Source: CAVYGN01 sp963796325
Lineage (GTDB): Bacteria; Spirochaetota; Brevinematia; Brevinematales; JAOACQ01
Direction: 5' to 3'
DNA: 64,000 nucleotides
Assembly: GCA_963796325.1 (NCBI GenBank)
Contig: CAWCLF010000001.1
Coordinates: forward strand, 1,860,001-1,924,000
Both the position numbers and the translations under genes were made by a program. The notes under the pieces were generated by a model, which saw only the letters and a list, made by a program, of their open reading frames with translations, did no database searches and had not been told where the DNA came from. This document shows, piece after piece, positions 35,750 through 43,495 of the stretch; position 1 is the first letter of the stretch, and each line of letters begins with the position of its first letter.

Positions 35750-36839
35750 TCATCTCGTTTTCAGGTATCCGATGATAAAGTCGTCTATATCCCCGTCCAT
35801 TACAGCCTGGACGTTTTTATTTTCAATTCCTGTCCTGTGATCCTTGACAAGCGTATACGGCTGGAAAGTATAGCTTCTTATCTGGTTTCCCCACTCTATC
35901 GATTTTTTTTCAGGGCTCTTCAACCGTTTTTCTTCCTCCTGCTTTTCTTTTTCCATTTCATACATTTTCGATCTCAGCATTTTCATTGCCATTTCCCTGT
36001 TCTGGAGCTGGGAACGCTCGATCTGGCATGCAACTACGATTCCCGTCGGCATGTGGGTAATCCTGACGGCTGATTCCGTTTTATTGACGTACTGTCCTCC
36101 GGCCCCGCCGGCCCTGTAAGTATCGATCTTCAGGTCTTTAGGGTCTATTTCAAGATTGATATCCTCATTGACTTCCGGTGAAACAGTTATTGAGCAGAAG
36201 GACGTCTGTCTCTTGTTATTGGCATTGAACGGCGACAGCCTTACAAGGCGGTGAATACCGTTTTCCGCGGAAAGAAGGCCGTATGCATAAGCGCCTTTGA
36301 TAAAGAGCGTCGCATCCTTAAGGCCGGCAACTTCTCCGGGTTCGCAGCTCGCAAGGTCGAAGGAAAATCCCCGCCTTTCAACCCATCTCTGGTACATGCG
36401 TAAAAGCATTTCCGCCCAGTCCTGAGACTCGGTTCCTCCCGCTCCCGGATGAATGTTCAGGAAAGCATTGTTAAGATCGGTTTCTCCGGTAAACATCATT
36501 ACCGTTTCAAGCTTTGCCAGCTGACCCTGCAGTGTTTCATATTCCAGGTTAACGCTTTTGATCATTTCTTCGTCATTTTCATTTTCTGCGATGTCCGCCA
36601 TTTCCACAGCATCGGCAATTTTCGGTTTTATTTCGATCCATCCCGATAATTCCCTTTCAAGGGCGGATGCCCTGGAAGAAAGTTCTGAAGATAGTTTATG
36701 GTCGGTCCATGCCTTTTCATCATTAAGTTCTTCTCTTATCTTTTTTAGTTTTGCAAGTTTTTCATCGCCTTCAAAGATGCCTCCAGTCTTCTTCAAGCAA
36801 TTTCATAAGATCTTTGCATTTAAGAGATAAAGCTCCCAT
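35750..36839 (-). CDS. prfB: Peptide chain release factor 2, with programmed +1 frameshift
   Basis: RF2 recognises UAA and UGA. The SPF codon-recognition motif (VRLSPFNANNKRQTS) and the GGQ motif (GAGGQYVNKTESAVRITHMPTG) are both present. Translation starts at the ATG at 36839 (AAGGA upstream) and reads 22 codons, ending MKLLEEDWRHL, then meets UGA at 36773-36771. The rest is in the +1 frame, beginning EGDEKLAKL. CTT-TGA preceded by GGAGG and a three-base spacer is the classical shift signal, so this is autoregulation and not a broken gene. Total length after the shift is about 362 residues. It is convergent with mutS2. Confidence 0.96.
36771..36784 (-). promoter_or_regulatory. RF2 frameshift site with internal Shine-Dalgarno element
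   Basis: On the minus strand GGAGG (36784-36780) is followed by CAT, then CTT-TGA (36776-36771). The purine-rich element pairs with 16S rRNA and pushes the ribosome +1 when RF2 is scarce at the UGA. The base after UGA is A rather than the C seen in many species. Confidence 0.9.
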
Positions 36840-36849
36840 ATGTCCTTCC

Positions 36850-38019
36850 TTATTTATTCAGAATATTATAAAAATCCCGGCTGTTTAATTTTACCGGGTT
36901 AAACTTACTCCCTGCCTCTTCCGCAATCGATTCCTTGTCTTTTCGGCTCAAGCCGAGTTCATCGATATCGGGTATATTCAATTTCCTTTTGATCTCATAT
37001 AAACGGTCGACAAGAAGCGAACAACCCTCTTCAATATCGGTCCCGCCTGCCCCTGAAATTATAAAACCGGCATTCGCATATTTTTTCAGAGCTTCTGTAC
37101 CGTTCGATTCATGAAGCCTGGATATATTATATTCGGTAACCGGCCCGAGCAATACCGCGCATATCGTTCCATGGGGTATATCGAAATGTCCTCCGATTAT
37201 GCCTGCAAGCCCATGAACCGCGCCAAGTCCCGCATTGGCCAGGGTCACACCTGAAAGATATGATGAATACGACAGTTTTTCCCTTAAACCGATATCTGCC
37301 GGGCTCCTTGTGCATGCCGCTTCCAGGGTTCCGCCGCTGTGCATTGAGATGCCGCAGACCGCAAGGGTGTCGGATAAAAAGGTCGATGCCGTAGATACAT
37401 AGGATTCTAAAAGCTGCGTCAAGGCATCCATCCCGCATGCCGCAGTCACTTCGACAGGACAGCTCAAGGTCAGTTCCGGATCGATCAGGGCGATATCAGG
37501 TACAAGATTATCATGGCGGAGCGATTTTTTAAAACCTCCGGGGCCTTCCTTTTTCAAAACCGCGTTCCTGGTAGCTTCGCTCCCGGTGCCGGCTGTTGTC
37601 GGTACTGCTATAAAAGGCACTTTTATTCCGTTATGAGCCTTATTCCCGACTTCTTCAAGGTATTCCGACGCAGAGCCTGTTTGCGGAATCATGGCCGATA
37701 TCGCTTTTCCTGCATCTAGGGCGCTGCCGCCTCCTATCGATAAAACACAGTTTATTCCCTTATTCCTGTAATAAAGAGACGCTTCGTCGATGAATCGAGT
37801 CGTCGGCTCCCCGGTTACCTCAATCTCATTATATTTAATTTTCCGACCGTCAAAATCTTTAAGGAGCTTTTCGCGGCAGGACGTGTTTTTAAAAGATGAA
37901 GCGCCTGTAACAATAAGAATATTCTCGCCTATTCCCTCCGCAATGCTTCCAAGCTTCCCGACAGAACCGGGCCCGAAATAAACTTTGGGATTGAAAGAAA
38001 AATTGAAACCTGCCGCCAT
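36850..38019 (-). CDS. Iron-type alcohol dehydrogenase family protein
   Basis: The 389-residue protein has the group III (iron-dependent) alcohol dehydrogenase fold. It shows SIGGGSALDAGKAIS (nucleotide binding), VPTTAGTGSEAT, GMDALTQLLESYVS, NAGLGAVHGLAG and DIPHGTICAVLLG. Of the four usual metal ligands, Asp198, His269 and His283 fit, but the position expected as His after DALT is Gln202. Metal use or activity may therefore differ. Substrate is unknown. It lies 10 bases from prfB and starts 18 bases after xthA, in the same orientation. Confidence 0.85.
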   Translation of the reverse strand: MAAGFNFSFNPKVYFGPGSVGKLGSIAEGIGENILIVTGASSFKNTSCREKLLKDFDGRKIKYNEIEVTGEPTTRFIDEASLYYRNKGINCVLSIGGGSALDAGKAISAMIPQTGSASEYLEEVGNKAHNGIKVPFIAVPTTAGTGSEATRNAVLKKEGPGGFKKSLRHDNLVPDIALIDPELTLSCPVEVTAACGMDALTQLLESYVSTASTFLSDTLAVCGISMHSGGTLEAACTRSPADIGLREKLSYSSYLSGVTLANAGLGAVHGLAGIIGGHFDIPHGTICAVLLGPVTEYNISRLHESNGTEALKKYANAGFIISGAGGTDIEEGCSLLVDRLYEIKRKLNIPDIDELGLSRKDKESIAEEAGSKFNPVKLNSRDFYNILNK

Positions 38020-38037
38020 GAAAACCCCTTTGCCGTA

Positions 38038-38823
38038 TTATCCGATCAATACGCCCACCGGGCAATGGTCGGAACCCATGATATCCCTTAAAATAAAACT
38101 TTCCCTGACATGCGGGAAGAACGATTCGTTTACGAAAATATAATCTATTCTCCAGCCTATATTTTTCATTCTTGAATTGAACCTGTAAGACCACCAGCTG
38201 TATTCGACCGCCTCCGGGTGCCGGGCCCTGAATGTGTCTACATAGCCATGGGATATGAATTTATCTATCCATGCCCGTTCGATCGGCAGAAAACCCGAGC
38301 GGTCCTTATTTTCCTTCGGGTTTTTCAAATCGATCTCGTTGTGAGCGGTATTGAAGTCTCCCATGATGACGAGATTTTCTCCGGAGTTCTTTAACCTGTC
38401 GGCATATTCAAGGAAGCAATCATAAAATCTCATTTTATAATTCAGCCTTTCATCGTCCATCTGGCCGTTAGGATAATAAATATTGAACAAGGTGAACGGG
38501 ACGGAAATATCGCTGAACCGGGCTATTATGATGCGGCCTTCATTATCGAACTCGCAGATGCCGAAGCCCTTCTCTACCGATGCAGGCTTTAATTTCGAGA
38601 TCAGCAGAGTCCCGCTGTAGCCTTTCCTTGCTGCAGGGTTCCAGATCACTGTCTTATCCTTCGGGTTCACCATGCCGGGATAATCCTCTGCAAGCTGCTC
38701 CGGACACGCTTTGATTTCCTGCAGGCCTGCTATATCGGGGTTGATTTTTATAAGGCTCTCCTGCATGCCGTTTTTAAGGCAGCCCCGCAGTCCGTTCACA
38801 TTCCAGGAAATGATCCGGATCAT
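38038..38823 (-). CDS. xthA: Exodeoxyribonuclease III
   Basis: An AP endonuclease/3' exonuclease of 261 residues. The ATG at 38823 is chosen because GAGG precedes it and the family begins MIRIISWNVNGLRG here; the frame extends 13 codons upstream into a repeat. Motifs are NVNGLRG, LQEIKA, FNIYYPNGQ, GDFNTAHNEIDL with catalytic Asp and Asn, and GSDHCPVGV with the terminal aspartate-histidine pair. It repairs abasic sites. A GTCGAC-type repeat directly abuts its ribosome site. Confidence 0.96.
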   Translation of the reverse strand: MIRIISWNVNGLRGCLKNGMQESLIKINPDIAGLQEIKACPEQLAEDYPGMVNPKDKTVIWNPAARKGYSGTLLISKLKPASVEKGFGICEFDNEGRIIIARFSDISVPFTLFNIYYPNGQMDDERLNYKMRFYDCFLEYADRLKNSGENLVIMGDFNTAHNEIDLKNPKENKDRSGFLPIERAWIDKFISHGYVDTFRARHPEAVEYSWWSYRFNSRMKNIGWRIDYIFVNESFFPHVRESFILRDIMGSDHCPVGVLIG

Positions 38824-38832
38824 ATATACCTC

Positions 38833-38905
38833 GTCAGTCGACAGTCGACAGTCATGCCGCATCCGCTGAGTATTGATTATTCATTGACTGTCAGCTGATG
38901 ACTGT
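38833..38905. repeat. GTCGAC-containing dispersed repeats, copies B and C
   Basis: Copy B (38833-38856) contains TCGACAGTCGACAGT (38838-38852), the exact reverse complement of the core at 26943-26957. Copy C (38884-38905) has TTGACTGTCAGCTGATGACTGT, a more divergent relative that is itself a hairpin. Both lie in the gap between xthA and the next gene. Confidence 0.7.
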
Positions 38906-38948
38906 AGCGACTTAGTAAAGTATAAAATAAAAAGCAGTATTATTCAAA

Positions 38949-38977
38949 TTGACAATTTATTGAATTATAATTAAGAT
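38949..38977 (+). promoter_or_regulatory. Possible promoter for the beta-barrel protein
   Basis: TTGACA (38949-38954) and TAAGAT (38972-38977) are 17 bases apart, leaving a leader of about 90 bases before the GGGAGGA ribosome site. The -10 is only moderate. Confidence 0.42.
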
Positions 38978-39071
38978 ATTTTCATAATTTTTTTATCATC
39001 GATGAATTGTTATCATGGAATCAGCAGAAACAGTATTGAATATAATTTAAAAAAATAATGGGAGGATTTTG

Positions 39072-39770
39072 ATGAAGAAGATTGTGCTTGCATCATTTTT
39101 AATTTGTATTGCTGTATCCGTATACGCTATGGATATGTTAAAACTCGATATGATGGCCGGGATCAACTTCGGTTTTACGCCTGAATACCGGAGCGCGCAG
39201 TATGATCTAACACATTTTAATAATAACCCTCAAACCAATATCCAGTCTTTCAACCAGAGTTATATCGATTTCAGCGCTTTTTTCGACGCTACGTACGCAA
39301 GGATAGATCTGGGATACATGGTTAATCCTGTTTACGGCAGCCTGACAACTACCACAGCTAACCAGGGTGCGACTTTTACGACAAACATGATTGCGACCAA
39401 CACCATGAGCTTTCTAAGCATCAGCTTATTGGGTAAATACCCTTTCAAGATTTCTGAAGGAATCAATATATGGCCGGTAGCAGGTTTCGAATGGGATATC
39501 AACACCGTATATACAGTCAACAGTACAAATATGATCTCCACGAACAATTTCAGCGGGTTATGGCTTAAGATCGGCGCAGGAGCAGATATTAAAGTCGCCG
39601 ATCACCTTTACATTGTTCCCCTTATTATGTTCGGATTCGACCTGACGCCAAGAAGTTTAATCGCATCTCCGGATTCTACAATGTCTCTTTCCGACTATAT
39701 CAGCAATTATCATTATTCTGAATCCGCATTCAGGTTCGATATCAATGTGGGAGTAGCATACAAGTTTTAA
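39072..39770 (+). CDS. Small outer-membrane beta-barrel protein
   Basis: The 232-residue protein starts at an ATG after GGGAGGA and has a signal peptide (MKKIVLASFLICIAVSVYAM). The mature part shows alternating hydrophobic strands and ends in FDINVGVAYKF, a typical C-terminal outer-membrane insertion signal with terminal Phe. It has Thr-Asn-rich loops such as TTTTANQGATFTTNMIATNTM. Family is not recognised. A strong hairpin follows the stop. It may be a porin-like or surface protein. Confidence 0.78.
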   Translation: MKKIVLASFLICIAVSVYAMDMLKLDMMAGINFGFTPEYRSAQYDLTHFNNNPQTNIQSFNQSYIDFSAFFDATYARIDLGYMVNPVYGSLTTTTANQGATFTTNMIATNTMSFLSISLLGKYPFKISEGINIWPVAGFEWDINTVYTVNSTNMISTNNFSGLWLKIGAGADIKVADHLYIVPLIMFGFDLTPRSLIASPDSTMSLSDYISNYHYSESAFRFDINVGVAYKF

Positions 39771-39792
39771 AATTTTAAATTTCTTCATAATT

Positions 39793-39817
39793 CCTGCCGC
39801 CCTTAAAAGGCGGCAGG
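39793..39817 (+). terminator. Strong hairpin after the beta-barrel gene
   Basis: CCTGCCGCC (39793-39801), a seven-base loop and GGCGGCAGG (39809-39817) form a perfect nine-pair stem. There is no immediate U-run, so it may stabilise the 3' end or work with Rho rather than act as a classical intrinsic terminator. Confidence 0.6.
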
Positions 39818-39849
39818 TAACTGCACCGCCTGTTTTATCGGTCCTATCG

Positions 39850-39878
39850 TTGACAATTCATTGAATTTTCATTAAACT
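39850..39878 (+). promoter_or_regulatory. Promoter for tyrS
   Basis: TTGACA (39850-39855) and TAAACT (39873-39878) are 17 bases apart, about 65 bases before the tyrS ATG. The same pair of boxes is used in the 26791-26819 promoter. Confidence 0.62.
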
Positions 39879-39885
39879 AATTTCC

Positions 39886-39897
39886 GGGCGCTTCTAA
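39886..39897. repeat. 12-base motif GGGCGCTTCTAA, copy 1
   Basis: GGGCGCTTCTAA occurs here and exactly again at 56254-56265. A related reversed form, TTTAGAAGTTCCCA, lies at 16599-16612 right after the tandem hairpins. All three are intergenic. Confidence 0.55.
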
Positions 39898-39944
39898 ATG
39901 GTTTAGTTTTTTAGAACCGCCTATATTGCCTGACAGGAGCTTTC

Positions 39945-41156
39945 ATGAACTCAAAAACCGGATATTCGATCGGCGAACAGATGAAAATTCTGACCAGGGG
40001 AACGGTAGAAATCATACCGGAGGATGAATTAAAGGAAAGGCTTAAAAAATCTGAAATTGAAAAAAGACCGCTGAAAATTAAATTCGGCGCAGATCCATCG
40101 GCGCCCGACCTCCATCTCGGGCATACCGTGCCCTTGCGGAAATTGAGGCAATTCCAGGAATTCGGGCATGAAGTTATTTTTCTTATCGGCGATTTTACAG
40201 GAATGATCGGCGATCCTACGGGAAAATCGCAAACCAGGAAGAGACTCACAAAAGAAGAAGTGCTTGTAAATGCGGAGACATATAAGGCTCAGATATTCAA
40301 GATTCTCGATCCGGCGAAAACCAGGATAGTTTTCAACAGCGACTGGTGTTCCAAGATGAATTTCGCTGATGTTCTCGAGCTTACAGCTCATTACACCGTT
40401 GCAAGGATCCTTGAAAGAGACGACTTCAATAAAAGATACGTATCGGGGAAACCCATATCGATGATAGAATTCATGTACCCTCTTATCCAGGGTTACGATT
40501 CGGTAATGCTCCATGCGGATGTCGAGCTGGGGGGCACCGATCAGAAATTCAACCTGCTTGTAGGCAGGGATCTCCAGGGGGAGTACGGACAGGAGGAACA
40601 GATAGTAATGACCATGCCCCTTCTTGAAGGAACCGACGGCGTCAGTAAAATGAGCAAATCCCTGGGCAATTACATCGGCATATGCGAGGAACCCGGACAG
40701 ATATTCGGCAAGATAATGTCGATACCGGACAATATGATTTCGAAATACTTCGAACTTTTAACGGATGTTGAAACCGAAGAAATCGAAAAATATAATAAAG
40801 AAATGAGAGAGGGACATAATCCGCGCGATTACAAGGTATTATTGGCAAAATCGATTGTTTCTCAATATTATTCGGCCATCGAAGCCGACAGGTCATTCGA
40901 GGAATTCGAAAGGGTTTTCAAGGATAAAGGATTGCCCGATCAAATAGAAGAATTTCCTCTGGAAGAAGAAATGATCCTTATGGATATACTTCTTCTCTCA
41001 AAGACCCTGCCCTCAAAAACTGAAGTGCGGAGGATGCTGCAGCAGAATGCAATATCCATCGACGGATTGAAGGTAAAAGAGGAAAAAACGCTCCTTCATC
41101 CCGGCGATGAAAAGATCATTAAGATCGGAAAAAGAAAATTTCTCAAAGTAAAATAA
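39945..41156 (+). CDS. tyrS: Tyrosyl-tRNA synthetase
   Basis: A class I synthetase of 403 residues. The nucleotide-binding block is GADPSAPDLHLGHTVPLRKL, with HLGH as the HIGH motif. The tyrosine-specific core has LGGTDQKFNLLVGRDLQ, and the second signature is DGVSKMSKSLGNYIG. A C-terminal S4 RNA-binding domain contains SKTEVRRMLQQNAISIDGLKVK. It charges tRNA-Tyr in the cytoplasm. It has its own promoter and lies 20 bases ahead of the sirtuin gene. Confidence 0.96.
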   Translation: MNSKTGYSIGEQMKILTRGTVEIIPEDELKERLKKSEIEKRPLKIKFGADPSAPDLHLGHTVPLRKLRQFQEFGHEVIFLIGDFTGMIGDPTGKSQTRKRLTKEEVLVNAETYKAQIFKILDPAKTRIVFNSDWCSKMNFADVLELTAHYTVARILERDDFNKRYVSGKPISMIEFMYPLIQGYDSVMLHADVELGGTDQKFNLLVGRDLQGEYGQEEQIVMTMPLLEGTDGVSKMSKSLGNYIGICEEPGQIFGKIMSIPDNMISKYFELLTDVETEEIEKYNKEMREGHNPRDYKVLLAKSIVSQYYSAIEADRSFEEFERVFKDKGLPDQIEEFPLEEEMILMDILLLSKTLPSKTEVRRMLQQNAISIDGLKVKEEKTLLHPGDEKIIKIGKRKFLKVK

Positions 41157-41174
41157 TCCTGGGGGCTGAATATA

Positions 41175-41927
41175 ATGATGCTGCAAGGAATCGACCTGTT
41201 TATGGATTTTATTATGAAATCCGATTATATCGTGGCTCTTACGGGTGCGGGGATCTCGACCGGAGCGGGGATTCCCGATTTCCGCGGTCCTGACGGGTTG
41301 TATTCCAGAACCGATATCCTGGCCGATAAAATGTTCGATGTCGCATATTTCAAAAAAGACCCCGTTCTTTTTTACGATTATTTCAGTTCGCTTGTCGAAT
41401 TGTTCGAAAAAGCCGTACCGACAAAAGGGCATGTTTTTTTAAAAAAATTAGAATCTCTTGGTAAATTAAAATCGATAGTGACCCAAAATATCGACGGTCT
41501 GCATAAAAAAGCCGGAAGTTCGAATGTAATTGAACTCCACGGGAACTTCGATAAATTTTACTGCACTGAATGTTATAACGAAATTCTCCGGGATAATCCG
41601 CTGTATGATAAAATTTATTCAGACATGAAGTTAAAAAAACCTCCGAAGTGCGCCAGGTGCGGAGGCTACCTGAAGCCGAATGTGGTATTTTTCGGAGAAT
41701 ACGTCAGGGACCTGGAAAAGGCGCTTACCGAGATCCAGAAATCCGATCTCCTGATTACAATGGGAACATCATTGACCGTATATCCGGCTTCCACCCTGCC
41801 CTCGTACCTTCCCGACAGTTCCAAGCTTGTAATCATAAATGAAATGGAAACACCTTTTGATGCAAAGGCAAAAGTGGTTCTTCATGAGGATATAGAGACC
41901 GTTGTAAGCAAACTGAAGCTGATCTGA
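41175..41927 (+). CDS. cobB: NAD-dependent protein deacylase (sirtuin)
   Basis: The 250-residue Sir2 protein has LTGAGISTGAGIPDFRG (NAD binding), TQNIDGLHKKAG, ELHGNF with the catalytic histidine, and a zinc site formed by CTEC and CARC. It ends with LITMGTSLTVYPAS. It removes acyl groups from lysines. The residues that distinguish deacetylase from desuccinylase cannot be assigned safely. The name cobB is used only for the sirtuin family, not for cobalamin synthesis. It is probably co-transcribed with tyrS. Confidence 0.93.
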   Translation: MMLQGIDLFMDFIMKSDYIVALTGAGISTGAGIPDFRGPDGLYSRTDILADKMFDVAYFKKDPVLFYDYFSSLVELFEKAVPTKGHVFLKKLESLGKLKSIVTQNIDGLHKKAGSSNVIELHGNFDKFYCTECYNEILRDNPLYDKIYSDMKLKKPPKCARCGGYLKPNVVFFGEYVRDLEKALTEIQKSDLLITMGTSLTVYPASTLPSYLPDSSKLVIINEMETPFDAKAKVVLHEDIETVVSKLKLI

Positions 41928-41951
41928 GATTAATATACTTCAGAGGTACTA

Positions 41952-43457
41952 ATGTCGAAAGATTCGATCCTTATTGTAGAGGACGAGATACTGGTTGCAA
42001 AAAACCTTCAGAATATACTCGTTTCGCAGGGTTATTACGTGCCCTTCATATGCGATAACGGAAACGATGCTATTGAAAAGGCCAGGGAATTAGGACCTTC
42101 TCTGGTATTAATGGACATTATGATAAAGGGTAAAAATGACGGGATTGACACGGCGGATTACCTGTATTCAAGGATGAATATTCCTGTAGTATTTTTAACG
42201 GCATACGGCGATGAAAACACACTCGATAGGGCGAAGTCAGCAGAACCCTACGGTTATTTATTAAAACCGATATCGGACGGCATCCTTTATACAACAATCG
42301 AAATTGCTATTCAAAAACACAGGCTGGAGAATAAAGTCAGGGAAAATGAAGAATTGCTGTCGATCATTCTTAAAAGTATGGATACGGCAATTTTTGTAAT
42401 AAACAAAGATATGACTGTTAACTTTACAAATCAGGCCGCTGTGAATCTTCTTTCAAAAAAACAAAATTCCGTAGTTGGAAAACATATTAAAGACCTCTTA
42501 AATTTTATGGAAATGGAAAAACCGTTAAATATTGAAAGTCTGATAAAAAATGCCAGAAATAAAAATGAAAAATTTGAATTTTTTACCAGGATTTACCTGC
42601 AGATGGGGGATGGATCAAAAATTCCGGTCGAAGGCAGCATCATGCCGTTATGGAGAGACCCGGCTTCATGTATCCTCCTGATATTAAGGGATATTTCATC
42701 TCTGAAAAAAATTGAAGCCGAAATGCTGAGGTTTGAAAAGCTGGAATCTTTAAGCATTTTGGCGGGCGGAATAGCTCATGACTTCAACAATATGCTGACG
42801 GTGATTATTGGAAAGCTCGCCTTTTGCAGACAGAAAGACATCTCAAGGGACGAATTGGACGCTTATCTTGAAGAATCCGAAAACGCATGTCTTAAAGCGA
42901 AGGAATTGACCCATCAGCTTATGACTTTCTCAAAAAGCGGCTTTCTCAACATCAAAAGCCATAACATTAAAAAGATGCTGTTATCGGTTGCATTCTTTAT
43001 TATGCATGGTTCTGAAATCAATGTTGAATTTAAACTTCCGGAAAATCTGCCGAATGCCGCGATTGATGAAACTCAGATAGAACAGGTTATGCAGAACATC
43101 ATAATAAACGCCCGTGAAGCCATGCCTAAGGACGGAACTCTTACCATATCTGCTGAAAAGATAAATTTTAATGATGAATTGGCTGAAAGCGCCATTTACG
43201 GAATCTCTTCGCTGAAAAAAGGGAATTACATAAAAATTATAATAACGGATAATGGTCCCGGCATCAGCGAGAGCGATCTTATAAGGATATTCGATCCGTA
43301 TTTTACGACAAAACCTAACGGCACAGGGCTGGGACTATCCACTTCCTATAATATTATAAAAAATCATGGAGGCATTATCACAGTTGAGTCTGAACCCGGC
43401 AAAGGAACTTCATTTACCATATATATTCCTGTCTCGGACGGGGACATAGGGAATTGA
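41952..43457 (+). CDS. Hybrid sensor histidine kinase with N-terminal receiver
   Basis: The 501-residue protein begins with a receiver domain (ILIVEDEILVAKNLQ, phospho-acceptor Asp55 in LVLMDIM, Lys105 in YGYLLKP). A PAS domain follows from about residue 135 to 255. The histidine-kinase core has GGIAHDFNNML with His276, then NIIINAREAMP, DNGPGI and TGLGLSTSYNIIKNHGG as ATP-binding boxes. There is no membrane segment, so it works in the cytoplasm. A receiver ahead of the kinase suggests relay from another kinase. It follows the sirtuin gene by 24 bases. The signal is unknown. Confidence 0.93.
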   Translation: MSKDSILIVEDEILVAKNLQNILVSQGYYVPFICDNGNDAIEKARELGPSLVLMDIMIKGKNDGIDTADYLYSRMNIPVVFLTAYGDENTLDRAKSAEPYGYLLKPISDGILYTTIEIAIQKHRLENKVRENEELLSIILKSMDTAIFVINKDMTVNFTNQAAVNLLSKKQNSVVGKHIKDLLNFMEMEKPLNIESLIKNARNKNEKFEFFTRIYLQMGDGSKIPVEGSIMPLWRDPASCILLILRDISSLKKIEAEMLRFEKLESLSILAGGIAHDFNNMLTVIIGKLAFCRQKDISRDELDAYLEESENACLKAKELTHQLMTFSKSGFLNIKSHNIKKMLLSVAFFIMHGSEINVEFKLPENLPNAAIDETQIEQVMQNIIINAREAMPKDGTLTISAEKINFNDELAESAIYGISSLKKGNYIKIIITDNGPGISESDLIRIFDPYFTTKPNGTGLGLSTSYNIIKNHGGIITVESEPGKGTSFTIYIPVSDGDIGN

Positions 43458-43495
43458 CAATATCAAGTTTTAATAAATCTTAAAAGGAGCAGACT

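Noticed and set aside
36772..36796. prfB starting at the in-frame codon at 36796 as a normal gene
   Set aside because: The upstream ATG, 22-codon leader and CUU-UGA shift site show that translation begins at 36839.
41175..41927. Naming the sirtuin as part of cobalamin synthesis because of the symbol cobB
   Set aside because: The sequence has Sir2 motifs and a CxxC zinc site; it is a deacylase, unrelated to cobyrinate amidation.
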